From Oscillospiraceae bacterium (lineage in GTDB: Bacteria; Bacillota; Clostridia; Oscillospirales; Ruminococcaceae): a stretch of DNA of 6,669 nucleotides. The notes beneath the pieces were generated by a model that saw only the letters and a list, made by a program, of their open reading frames with translations, was not told where the DNA came from and did not search any database. Numbering within the stretch: the stretch's first letter is position 1; every line of letters begins with the position of its first letter. A program made the translations under genes and the position numbers. Below are positions 1-5,945 of this stretch, piece by piece. The stretch spans positions 1 through 6,669 of the forward strand of contig JAISVP010000026.1 in NCBI GenBank assembly GCA_031271475.1. The letters run 5' to 3'.

Positions 1-2
1 TT

Positions 3-119
3 CCAAATCCTTACAACACTGAGATTTTACTTGCGGCATACGCGGTTGCTTCCCGGATAAGAAAAGCTGCAAACTATAACGGAACGCAAAGCGAAACAAT
101 CCAGATTTCAAAAAGTTAA
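3..119 (+). CDS. C-terminal end of an unidentified protein (5' truncated by window edge)
   Basis: An open frame enters from the left edge and ends at TAA (117-119), giving 38 codons. The peptide begins PNPYNTEILLAAYAVASRIR and ends QISKS, a plausible amphipathic helix followed by a polar tail. Its stop lies 13 bp before the ATG of the next gene, with that gene's ribosome binding site in between, which is typical of co-transcribed genes. No start, motif or domain is visible, so I assign no function. The other two forward frames over this stretch are interrupted by stops. It could still be chance, because the frame is short. Confidence 0.45.
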   Translation, partial: PNPYNTEILLAAYAVASRIRKAANYNGTQSETIQISKS

Positions 120-122
120 TTA

Positions 123-129
123 GAGGTGA
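123..129 (+). promoter_or_regulatory. Ribosome binding site for the zinc-ribbon hypothetical gene
   Basis: GAGGTGA lies 3 nt upstream of the ATG at 133. It complements the 3' end of 16S rRNA well, though the spacing is a little short. It supports the ATG at 133 as the start and suggests translation directly after the upstream partial gene. Confidence 0.6.
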
Positions 130-132
130 AAT

Positions 133-621
133 ATGAAATATCAACACGTTAAGAGAATATTTAATAATCCTTTTTATGTGAATCTCAAAAAGCACTATTG
201 CCCTAATTGTGGTAGACTTATGCATAAGATAAAATTATCAAGGATAATCAATTCTCAATCATCAGAGGCAGGAAATTTTGATTTTCACAATGTAGACAAC
301 TATATGGTAGGTAATGTCAAATTCATATGGACTGAATTTAAATGTTCTAAATGCGAAAATCAGCTAACAATTGACTCAATGAGGCGAATAAACAAAAAAG
401 GAAATGAATATAAAAAAGGTGATGTGGTGAAAATTAGTAAAATAATACCTTATATAGTAATAACATTATCTCGCCCATGTCCATTTCCTCGTCTGGGAAA
501 ATGTCATTTTCTGCATAAAAACCGACTTCAAAAGGCGTACTGTTCTCACCACCCGGGCAGGGAAAGGCTGATAAAACTCATCAATTCGTCTCTCACTCCC
601 ACCGTCGATTGGCTTCGGTAG
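133..621 (+). CDS. Hypothetical protein with two CxxC pairs (zinc-ribbon-like), C-terminus probably not native
   Basis: The reading frame encodes 162 residues. Two cysteine pairs, CPNC at residues 23-26 and CSKC at 71-74, are spaced as in a zinc ribbon with a long insert and probably bind one structural zinc ion. The N-terminus is basic (MKYQHVKRIF). No membrane segment or signal peptide is visible, so it is likely cytosolic. Residues 1 to about 100 are Lys/Asn/Ile-rich and encoded by AT-rich DNA. From about residue 112 the composition changes to Pro, Cys, His and Arg, and the DNA becomes more GC-rich. I infer that the original gene ended near residue 95-110 and that the rest is read-through into foreign or decayed sequence. 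The function is not recognised. Possible roles are nucleic-acid binding or a small toxin/antitoxin-like factor, but nothing here decides between them. Confidence 0.55.
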   Translation: MKYQHVKRIFNNPFYVNLKKHYCPNCGRLMHKIKLSRIINSQSSEAGNFDFHNVDNYMVGNVKFIWTEFKCSKCENQLTIDSMRRINKKGNEYKKGDVVKISKIIPYIVITLSRPCPFPRLGKCHFLHKNRLQKAYCSHHPGRERLIKLINSSLTPTVDWLR

Positions 622-725
622 TTTAATGAAAGTTTCGCAGTCGAATTTCAAAATCGGTGCTGACAGCCATATTAGGCATTTCCGCTAAATCGGAAACAGA
701 GCCAAAATTTTTCCTGTTTTCATAC
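434..725 (-). other. Decayed or unassigned block with broken minus-strand coding-like frames
   Basis: Three short minus-strand frames each look partly protein-like, but none is intact. From the right, frame C (about 737-623) ends with MAVSTDFEIRLRNFH and a stop. Frame A (651-466) contains IDGGSERRIDEFYQPFP. Frame B (577-434) contains ENSTPFEVGFYAENDIFP followed by DEEMDMGEIM, then a hydrophobic end and a stop. A single frameshift near 560 would join A to B into about 72 residues. I do not recognise the protein. The block may be a gene remnant or a dispersed intergenic repeat. It also holds a 6-bp hairpin (679-684 with 691-696) that has no T-run and is therefore not a convincing terminator for the PII-like gene. 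Confidence 0.3.
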
Positions 726-1361
726 TTAGGACATCCCATAAGTTTTAGTAACATTGCCGCAGACTATTAAGCACTCCCCTCCTTCCGATGTTTCAAGGCG
801 TTTTTTTATTGCTTTTGCCACAGATTTCATTTGCTCGTTTTTTATAAGAATAAATACAATTTCTTTTTCCGGTTCAATATTCATATTGAACACTTTTTCG
901 GTTGCGTTTTTGCCTGACGCCCTTGCTTTCACAATAGTACCGCCTCTGGCTCCGTTTTCTACCGCCGTTTCCATAACGTCCTCAGCCATTCCTTTATCTA
1001 CAACAACAAACATAGATTGATACATAACAGTTCCCTCCGCCGCAAAATCGTTTAAGAAATTGATTTCCCCATATCCAAAAACCGCTGTCAGCGGTACAGT
1101 AAATCCGATCCCGTGATTGGGTTTATGAAGTTTAAATTCTTCGCAGATTTTCTGTGCTGCTGTGTTTGAGGTTTCTTCATCGGCAAGCATTAGGACGATT
1201 TCTCTTTCCACATCGTTTAATTCAAGCAATTCTAAAAGATGTCCACGCATCGTCCCCATTCCCATACATACAATACCTTGATCTATACCGCACCGTTTTG
1301 CGGATTTCAGTACTTTACTGCCATTGCCTGAATTCACTATAAATACAATCAGTTCACTCAT
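726..1361 (-). CDS. P-II family (GlnB-like) regulator with two tandem domains, partner of DUF1538 protein
   Basis: The 211-residue protein is about twice the usual PII length (about 112) and contains two GlnB-like ferredoxin folds. Half 1 spans about residues 3-100, with an N-terminal beta strand and a short T-loop region at 32-52. Half 2 spans about 113-211, with GARGGTIVKARASG at 137-150, a typical PII-like segment before the T-loop, followed by EPEKEIVFIL at 163-172. Neither half shows the uridylylated T-loop tyrosine of classical GlnB/GlnK. PII proteins sense nucleotides (ATP/ADP, sometimes c-di-AMP, cAMP or bicarbonate in PII-like relatives) and bind partner proteins. The gene is the second of an apparent operon, 14 bp after the DUF1538 gene, so its likely target is that membrane protein at the cytoplasmic face. 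The start is ATG at 1361 with GAGGTG just upstream. Which ligand it senses cannot be read from the sequence. Confidence 0.9.
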   Translation of the reverse strand: MSELIVFIVNSGNGSKVLKSAKRCGIDQGIVCMGMGTMRGHLLELLELNDVEREIVLMLADEETSNTAAQKICEEFKLHKPNHGIGFTVPLTAVFGYGEINFLNDFAAEGTVMYQSMFVVVDKGMAEDVMETAVENGARGGTIVKARASGKNATEKVFNMNIEPEKEIVFILIKNEQMKSVAKAIKKRLETSEGGECLIVCGNVTKTYGMS

Positions 1362-1375
1362 AATGCACCTCGAAA

Positions 1376-2848
1376 TTAATTACCTTTACTTTTTAACTTA
1401 AAAATAATTCCCAAAACTTGCAATGTTATAATAGGCATAAGCGCGACCATTGAAATCATCCCGAACCCGTCAACGAGTACATCCGCACTCTCGTGTGCTG
1501 ACGCCGCACCTTGCGTAAAAGCAAGAATGAATGTAGCCGTCATAGGCCCCGTAGCAACTCCTCCCGCATCAAACGCAATCCCGACAAACAGTTTAGGTGC
1601 GAAAAATGTCAAAGCGAGTGCCATAACGTATCCGGGTAAAAGATAATGCCACAATTTGATCTCCGGAACAAGAATTCTCAGTACAGAAAGTCCGACAGCC
1701 ATTCCGACTCCGATACACAGTGAAATGAGTACGGCTTTTTTCTTGACATATCCGCCGGTAACTTCCTCTATTTGGTGCGTTAAAACATGGACTGCGGGTT
1801 CTGCTAAAATGGTTACCAGTCCTATAATAAACCCTGCAATAATTACAAATGACTTGTTTTCAAGAACAGATAAGCCGTGTCCAAGTGCGGTGCCGACATC
1901 CATAAATCCGCCGTTTACTCCCATAAAAAACAGAATCAGCCCAACAAAAGCATATGCGAATCCCATAAGCATTTTTTTAAACGCACTCCGGCTTAATTTA
2001 AAAGCAACATTCTGAAAGATAACAAGTATTGCAAAAAGCGGCAAAAGAGTAATAAAACTTTCTTTAGCAACTCCAAGAAACTGCGAACCGAATACCTTAA
2101 ACACCGCGTTTTCTACTTCGGGAAAAGGTGGTAACTCAGCTGTGAACTCTATGCTCTCAACAGAAAAACTTAAAATCATTACTGCCATAATGGCACCGGT
2201 TGAGGCAATTGATACCAATCCAAAACTGTCCTTTTCCGAAGCTTTACTGTCCTTTTTCATTTCTGAAATCCCCACAGCAAGAGAGAGTATAAACGGAACG
2301 GCGAGCACCCCCGTAGTTGCGCCGGATGCGTCAAAGGCAATTCCGAAAAATTCCTGCGAAGTAAAAACGGATAAAACACCAATTATAGCATAAAGCCCGA
2401 TTAAGATAAGGTACAGAGGTATATTATAAAAAGTTCTTAAAAACCCCAATGCAACCATAACAGCCAATCCGATTGAAACAGTTATAAGTATGCTCATTCC
2501 CGGAATTTCACCGGAAGTAACAGTGCCGACTTGATTGGAAAGCACCAAGAGTCCGGGTTCGGCAATGGAAATAAAAAAACCGAGTACAGCACCTGCCGAT
2601 AAAGCAATCCAAAGTTTGCCGGATTTAGCAATAGACGCCCCCGTATGAGTTCCCAACGGAGTTATACCTATGTCAACACCTATCAAGAAAAACGACAGTC
2701 CCAAAATAATAAGCACCGAACCAAAGAGGAATCTCCCTATCATAGCAGGTTGAAGCGGAACAAGTGTAAAATGCAAAACCGTTACAATTACAATTATCGG
2801 TACTACAGAAAATATATTTTCTTTTAATTTGCTGACTAATAAATTCAT
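1376..2848 (-). CDS. DUF1538 domain membrane protein (two tandem copies), putative ion/solute transporter
   Basis: The 490-residue integral membrane protein is built from two homologous DUF1538 halves. Matching motifs are SIAEPGLLVLSNQVGTVTSG at about 94-113 against ILAEPAVHVLTHQIEEVTGG at about 347-366, and FFGIAFDASGATTG at 167-180 against FVGIAFDAGGVATG at 421-434. I count roughly a dozen hydrophobic segments. A polar loop of about residues 196-208 (MKKDSKASEKDS) and an acidic segment at 231-247 separate the halves. The conserved AEP and GIAFDxxGxxTG motifs repeated in each half suggest re-entrant or substrate-binding elements, as in inverted-repeat transporters. From memory, split DUF1538 pairs (UmpA/UmpB) in Halomonas were reported as two-component Na+/H+ antiporters. 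Whether this fused form does the same is inference. The ATG at 2848 is preceded by a weak purine-rich site (GAGAGAG). The promoter at 3182-3210 probably drives it together with the PII-like gene. Confidence 0.92.
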   Translation of the reverse strand: MNLLVSKLKENIFSVVPIIVIVTVLHFTLVPLQPAMIGRFLFGSVLIILGLSFFLIGVDIGITPLGTHTGASIAKSGKLWIALSAGAVLGFFISIAEPGLLVLSNQVGTVTSGEIPGMSILITVSIGLAVMVALGFLRTFYNIPLYLILIGLYAIIGVLSVFTSQEFFGIAFDASGATTGVLAVPFILSLAVGISEMKKDSKASEKDSFGLVSIASTGAIMAVMILSFSVESIEFTAELPPFPEVENAVFKVFGSQFLGVAKESFITLLPLFAILVIFQNVAFKLSRSAFKKMLMGFAYAFVGLILFFMGVNGGFMDVGTALGHGLSVLENKSFVIIAGFIIGLVTILAEPAVHVLTHQIEEVTGGYVKKKAVLISLCIGVGMAVGLSVLRILVPEIKLWHYLLPGYVMALALTFFAPKLFVGIAFDAGGVATGPMTATFILAFTQGAASAHESADVLVDGFGMISMVALMPIITLQVLGIIFKLKSKGN

Positions 2849-2919
2849 GTTTTTCTCTCTCGGTCTTTAAAGTTGTGATTTTTATCCATTATTTATTATT
2901 CGCGATTCCGCCCGGCAAG

Positions 2920-2939
2920 TGTACAGAAAGCTGTGTACA
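2920..2939 (-). repeat. Hairpin in the DUF1538 leader
   Basis: TGTACA (2920-2925) and TGTACA (2934-2939) form a 6-bp stem with an 8-nt loop. An alternative inner pairing uses ACAG (2923-2926) and CTGT (2931-2934). A second stem just upstream in the transcript pairs 2946-2952 with 2978-2984 (7 bp, GTAAATG/CATTTAC). No T-run follows, so these are not intrinsic terminators. They may be leader structure or chance. Confidence 0.3.
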
Positions 2940-2994
2940 TCTGCCGTAAATGCCTTCTTTATTTCTAATATATGCAACATTTACCGTTTCAAAA

Positions 2995-3123
2995 ACCTAT
3001 ACGGACGGCGGCACCTCATACGCAATGTCCTTCGCATTGATTTTCCTGCTGACAGACATGACTGCATACCAATGACAGCGGATTGTTTTCGAAAAGCAGT
3101 TTTCCTGCTTGCGTCACACACTT
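2995..3123 (-). pseudogene. Decayed fragment resembling a GltD-like (glutamate synthase small subunit) oxidoreductase
   Basis: Reading leftward from 3123, one frame gives KCVTQAGKLLFENNPLSLVC, then SHVCQQENQCEGHCV, a stop, then G-AAVRIGF and another stop. The NNPL-x-x-VC-x-x-VC-x-x-E-x-QCEG-x-C-V pattern followed by VxIG matches the cysteine-rich N-terminal [4Fe-4S] domain of GltD-type NAD(P)H-dependent FAD/Fe-S oxidoreductases (glutamate synthase small subunit and relatives). Only about 43 codons are recognisable, there are in-frame stops on both sides and inside, and the dinucleotide-binding domains are absent, so it cannot be functional. It lies in the transcribed leader between the promoter (3182-3210) and the DUF1538 gene. 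Its link to nitrogen assimilation next to a PII-like gene may reflect an ancestral operon. The identification rests on remembered motifs only. Confidence 0.5.
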
Positions 3124-3181
3124 TCAAGCAGAAGTCTGATTGTCTCTTTAATTGGCGTTTTGACAGGACATCTTGCTTTTT

Positions 3182-3210
3182 ATTATAGCATAAAAAAATT
3201 CAATTGTCAA
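3182..3210 (-). promoter_or_regulatory. Consensus sigma-A promoter for the DUF1538/PII-like operon
   Basis: On the minus strand TTGACA (3210-3205) and TATAAT (3187-3182) are separated by exactly 17 bp, a perfect match to the housekeeping consensus. Transcription would start near 3175 and run through a leader of about 327 nt before the DUF1538 start codon. No intact gene lies between, so the operon is the most likely target. A perfect consensus suggests strong initiation, with control possibly exerted in the leader. Confidence 0.75.
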
Positions 3211-3348
3211 CCCCCGGAAAGTACGTGTTTTACAAATTAAATTGAACTTAAGGTGTGTTCAAGACCTATGCAGAACTACCCTGTTACAGTAATTTCGACC
3301 CCGAACGGGCTAAGCGAAGTTCTCATCGACGCACGCATTCACGTGTGG

Positions 3349-3367
3349 GTCTCGGCTTTGCCGAGAC
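3349..3367. repeat. Perfect 8-bp hairpin in the divergent intergenic region
   Basis: GTCTCGGC (3349-3356) and GCCGAGAC (3360-3367) are exact reverse complements around a TTT loop. Neither side carries a T-run, so a strong intrinsic terminator is unlikely. It may be an operator or an mRNA leader structure, because it sits upstream of the collagen-like gene. Apart from the items listed here, I see no gene in the 3211-3508 stretch. Confidence 0.45.
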
Positions 3368-3411
3368 TATATTCGTTAGAAACGGCTACAGTAACACATT
3401 GCCTTCCCCTT

Positions 3412-3440
3412 CACCTTTTGATTAACTGTTTCATATACTG
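3412..3440 (+). promoter_or_regulatory. Candidate sporulation (sigma-K-like) promoter for the collagen-like gene
   Basis: CACC (3412-3415) and CATATACTG (3432-3440) are 16 bp apart. The mother-cell sigma-K consensus is mACm, 16 bp, CATAnnnTA, and this site departs from it only at the last base. It lies about 68 bp before the ATG. A sigma-A site here is poor. Late mother-cell expression would fit a spore-coat or exosporium protein, but one short match can occur by chance. Confidence 0.35.
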
Positions 3441-3492
3441 TAACAATAAACGGATTCCAATAAATCGGAGATAACATTGTATACGCAACGCT

Positions 3493-3499
3493 AAAGGAG
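3493..3499 (+). promoter_or_regulatory. Ribosome binding site deciding the collagen-like start
   Basis: AAAGGAG lies 9 nt before the ATG at 3509 but only 3 nt before the in-frame TTG at 3503. The spacing strongly favours the ATG, so the protein begins MATISGKL. Confidence 0.85.
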
Positions 3500-3508
3500 C
3501 TTTTGAAT

Positions 3509-5569
3509 ATGGCTACAATATCCGGCAAATTAAGATTCGACCGATTAAGGACGGCAAGCCCTTCTGATGCGGCACAAGGCATAGCAAATGTCCCTATTGT
3601 TTTGCAGAATACAGCGTCAAACGTCATGCTCGCGGTCATGACTGACTCGGACGGTAACTATACATTTACAAATGTTCCCGACGGTGATTACAGAATTGTC
3701 GAAGCGTATGGCATAACCGCAGGATTTTCGCCGGGAGACTTTTCTGCTGCGGCAGCCGCGAATCCCATACAAGCGGCATTTCCACCTTTAAGCCAAGTAA
3801 CCAACCCTCCTGCCGGTGCTACAAATCTTGACGCAGTAACGCCTTCCACCATTTTAGTGAGCGTTGCAGGCTCCGACCTCACAGGACAGGACATTTTAAA
3901 CGGTCCTGTCAAATATACTCCTATACATACCATACTGGACAAAAATGTTACGGTTTCTCCGCAAAATCTGATTTCCGAGGCAGACAACGGTTCTTTCGGC
4001 AGTTTTCCGCCGGGCACCGTTGCCAACACCGGTGCAGATCCGAACCCGTACACCGATATAGGCACACAGTTTGTGTACACTCAGCCAAATCCTGACGTTG
4101 TTACGCCGATGTTTCACCAATATACCGTTCAAAATGTGATGAATAACGCAACCGCCAACATTCAGCAGACATGGTGGCGTATTGCCGACCATACTTCCGG
4201 CAACGAGACCGGCAGGATGATGGTAATTAACGGAGACGTACCCGGTTCAACAATCTTTGAGCAGAAGGTGAGCGTCAAGCCTGACACCTATTACCTTCTG
4301 AGTTCATGGATTTTAAATCTTTCTAAAAGTACTTCACTTGTTGACCCTAAGTTGGGAGTGGAGGTGCTTGATGAAAACGGCAATATGTTATACAATGCCA
4401 CTCTGGGTGCACTGATTCCTATGGATCCTGACAGTCCCGAGTGGAAGCAAATAGGAACTGTTATCAACTCCCAGAGCAATTCATCGCTCACTGTACGCTT
4501 TACCAGCGAAGGTCCCGAAGCTAACGGTAACGACTACGCAATAGACGACATCGCATTCAATGAGGTCGAAATAACACCGTATGAACCTCAAAAGACAGCA
4601 GATGCCGCACAGACATATGCGGGTAATACGGTGCGTTATACTGTTACGCTTGCAAACACTGGTTTTAATACCCTGTCAAACGTGAACGTTCATGATATTG
4701 TACCGATGGGAATGACTTTTGTTCCCGGTTCAGTTACAATAAACGGTCAGAGCAATCCGACAGCAGACCCATCCGCCGGTTTCACTGTTCCGGATATTCC
4801 CGGCGGCACGACGCTTACCGTTACATTTTCAGCTTCAGCAAGTGCCAGTGAAGTTCCGGCGATAAATCCAACCGTTAACACTGCACAAATCAACTATTCC
4901 TACACACCTGTCACAGGCGGAATTCCAAGCGTCTTCAACAGAACAACAAATAAGGTCTCTGTAGAAATTTTGCCTTCCCCTTGTATAACATGTCCGACTG
5001 GCCCTCAGGGCTTACAGGGCGTAACCGGAGATATAGGTCCGCAAGGTCTTCAGGGAATACAGGGACCGATGGGAGACACAGGTCCCGCAGGACCACAAGG
5101 ATTGCAGGGACTTCAAGGTCCGATAGGAGCTACAGGTGCAACGGGTGACGTGGGACCGCAGGGATTGCAGGGTCTTCAAGGATTGCAGGGCATTCAGGGA
5201 CCGATGGGCGATACGGGTGCAACGGGTGACGTGGGACCGCAGGGATTGCAGGGCTTGCAAGGATTGCAAGGATTGCAAGGTCTTCAAGGGCCGCAGGGCA
5301 TTCAAGGTCCTACAGGTGATACAGGTGCCACAGGACCGCAGGGATTACAAGGTTTACAAGGATTGCAGGGCATTCAAGGAATTCAGGGACCGATGGGAGA
5401 CACAGGTGTCTCAGGACCACAGGGATTGCAAGGACTTCAAGGATTGCAGGGTCTTCAAGGACCGCAAGGCATTCAAGGGCCGACAGGAGTTACCGGTGCA
5501 ACAGGTGCCGCAGGACCACAGGGATTGCAGGGACTTCAAGGACCGATGGGGGACACGGGTGCATATTAA
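3509..5569 (+). CDS. Modular collagen-like surface protein (Cna-B/SdrD-like, jelly-roll, DUF11, Gly-X-Y repeats)
   Basis: This 686-residue protein is probably on the spore or cell surface. Residues 3-70 form a Cna-B/SdrD-like beta domain ([20 protein letters not shown]). Residues 70-140 are an Ala/Pro-rich linker. Residues 140-355 resemble a jelly-roll or galactose-binding-like domain, with paired Trp at 222-223, [10 protein letters not shown] at 234-243 and YAIDDIAF at 343-350. Residues 358-487 form a DUF11 domain ([15 protein letters not shown], then [10 protein letters not shown]). A CITC hinge at 492-495 precedes 63 perfect Gly-X-Y triplets (498-686). There is no signal peptide, transmembrane segment or LPXTG anchor. 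Lack of a signal peptide is common for exosporium collagen-like proteins made in the mother cell, so a spore role is my inference. The gene ends on the last triplet, without the globular C-terminal trimerisation domain seen in BclA-type proteins. The CITC cysteines may crosslink trimers instead. Confidence 0.88.
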   Translation: MATISGKLRFDRLRTASPSDAAQGIANVPIVLQNTASNVMLAVMTDSDGNYTFTNVPDGDYRIVEAYGITAGFSPGDFSAAAAANPIQAAFPPLSQVTNPPAGATNLDAVTPSTILVSVAGSDLTGQDILNGPVKYTPIHTILDKNVTVSPQNLISEADNGSFGSFPPGTVANTGADPNPYTDIGTQFVYTQPNPDVVTPMFHQYTVQNVMNNATANIQQTWWRIADHTSGNETGRMMVINGDVPGSTIFEQKVSVKPDTYYLLSSWILNLSKSTSLVDPKLGVEVLDENGNMLYNATLGALIPMDPDSPEWKQIGTVINSQSNSSLTVRFTSEGPEANGNDYAIDDIAFNEVEITPYEPQKTADAAQTYAGNTVRYTVTLANTGFNTLSNVNVHDIVPMGMTFVPGSVTINGQSNPTADPSAGFTVPDIPGGTTLTVTFSASASASEVPAINPTVNTAQINYSYTPVTGGIPSVFNRTTNKVSVEILPSPCITCPTGPQGLQGVTGDIGPQGLQGIQGPMGDTGPAGPQGLQGLQGPIGATGATGDVGPQGLQGLQGLQGIQGPMGDTGATGDVGPQGLQGLQGLQGLQGLQGPQGIQGPTGDTGATGPQGLQGLQGLQGIQGIQGPMGDTGVSGPQGLQGLQGLQGLQGPQGIQGPTGVTGATGAAGPQGLQGLQGPMGDTGAY
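5000..5566 (+). repeat. Collagen-like tandem repeat: 63 uninterrupted 9-bp Gly-X-Y units
   Basis: The block is 567 bp of 9-bp units. By my count GLQ occurs 21 times, GPQ 10 and GIQ 6, so 37 of 63 triplets end in Gln. There is a higher-order pattern: seven blocks, each opening with GPQ, continuing with one to five GLQ, and closing with GIQ/GPM/GPT then GDT/GAT/GDV-type triplets (6 to 11 triplets per block). Gln and Leu codons alternate (TTG/CTT, CAG/CAA), so the DNA is less uniform than the peptide. Units of 9 bp keep the frame if copies are gained or lost by recombination or slippage. Confidence 0.95.
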
Positions 5570-5767
5570 TAATGACAACAAGTCATACAGCAATCAGTAG
5601 AGTGTGAATATTATTCCGGGATCCTTTAAAATTAACTGTTTTGATTTGAAAAATTTTAGTGGCAATGAGAAAAATCACAAAACTCATTCCGATACATACG
5701 GAAATCTCCGTTAAAATCATGGGTAAGACAATCAGCTGTGTAACTTATAAAAATTTCAAAAAAAGAC

Positions 5768-5796
5768 TTGACAAGCATAAAAAAAAGTGCTATAAT
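5768..5796 (+). promoter_or_regulatory. Consensus sigma-A promoter for tRNA-Gln
   Basis: TTGACA (5768-5773) and TATAAT (5791-5796) are separated by 17 bp, a perfect consensus. The -10 ends 13 nt before the mature tRNA 5' end, giving a very short leader, as is usual for tRNA genes. The 5570-5767 stretch before it shows no convincing gene and no clear terminator for the collagen-like gene. Confidence 0.9.
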
Positions 5797-5809
5797 ATTA
5801 TAGTTGCAC

Positions 5810-5883
5810 TGGGGTATCGCCAAGCGGTAAGGCAACGGACTCTGACTCCGTCATCCAAGGTTCGAATCCTTGTACCCCAACCA
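5810..5883 (+). tRNA. tRNA-Gln (anticodon CTG)
   Basis: The 74-nt cloverleaf includes an encoded CCA. The acceptor stem pairs TGGGGTA with TACCCCA, with discriminator A. The D arm is GCCAAGCGGTAAGGC. The anticodon stem ACGGA/TCCGT closes the loop CTCTGAC, giving anticodon CTG, which reads CAG (Gln). The T arm is CAAGG-TTCGAAT-CCTTG. The unpaired-prone T1-A72 start is typical of bacterial tRNA-Gln. It reads Gln codon CAG, heavily used by the neighbouring Gln-rich collagen block, though this proximity is probably coincidence. It has its own promoter and terminator. Confidence 0.97.
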
Positions 5884-5945
5884 AAAATACGCCTAAAATG
5901 CGTTATTTGATATTGCATCAAACAACGCATTTTAGGCGTATTTTT
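5883..5945. terminator. Long hairpin terminator (22-bp perfect inverted repeat) abutting tRNA-Gln
   Basis: The arms 5883-5904 and 5924-5945 are exact reverse complements over 22 bp. After one mismatch (5905/5923) an inner 6-bp stem follows (TTTGAT 5906-5911 with ATCAAA 5917-5922) around a 5-nt loop. The left arm starts with A5 and the right arm ends with T5, so it can act as an intrinsic terminator in both directions. The first arm base is the last base of the tRNA CCA. Confidence 0.88.

Larger units (their letters stand above)
3282..3445. repeat. Three copies of a TACAGTAA-type motif upstream of the collagen-like gene
   Basis: TGTTACAGTA occurs at 3282-3291 and its exact reverse complement TACTGTAACA at 3436-3445. 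TACAGTAA recurs directly at 3285-3292 and 3387-3394. All copies lie within about 230 bp upstream of the collagen-like start, and the last overlaps the candidate -10 region. They could be operator sites or the ends of a small degraded element. The spacing is irregular and I recognise no regulator. Confidence 0.35.

Noticed and set aside
679..696. Terminator for the DUF1538/PII-like operon
   Set aside because: The stem is only 6 bp and no T-run follows it on the minus strand.
1656..2827. Plus-strand open frames within the DUF1538 gene
   Set aside because: They are antisense to a clear membrane-protein gene and have no ribosome binding sites or recognisable motifs.
2849..3180. Known riboswitch or T-box in the long leader
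   Set aside because: I compared by eye with remembered consensus elements (T-box, c-di-AMP, c-di-GMP, M-box, lysine, yybP-ykoY, guanidine) and found no convincing core. A covariance search would be decisive.
2919..3188. Plus-strand 89-codon frame opposite the DUF1538 leader
   Set aside because: There is no ribosome binding site, the minus strand has the better signals (promoter, GltD-like fragment), and the peptide has no recognisable features.
5000..5566. CRISPR array or satellite
   Set aside because: The periodicity is 9 bp without unique spacers and encodes an unbroken collagen-like frame.
5012..5600. Long open frames on both strands over the collagen block (minus 5012-5305 and 5411-5593, plus 5136-5600)
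   Set aside because: They are by-products of the 9-bp periodicity. Their peptides are monotonous repeats (LQSLQ, DCRVFKD), and the Gly-X-Y frame is clearly the coding one.
5659..5910. 83-codon plus-strand frame with a GTG start
   Set aside because: It runs through the tRNA promoter and the whole tRNA-Gln gene into the terminator, lacks a ribosome binding site, and its second half is translated tRNA.
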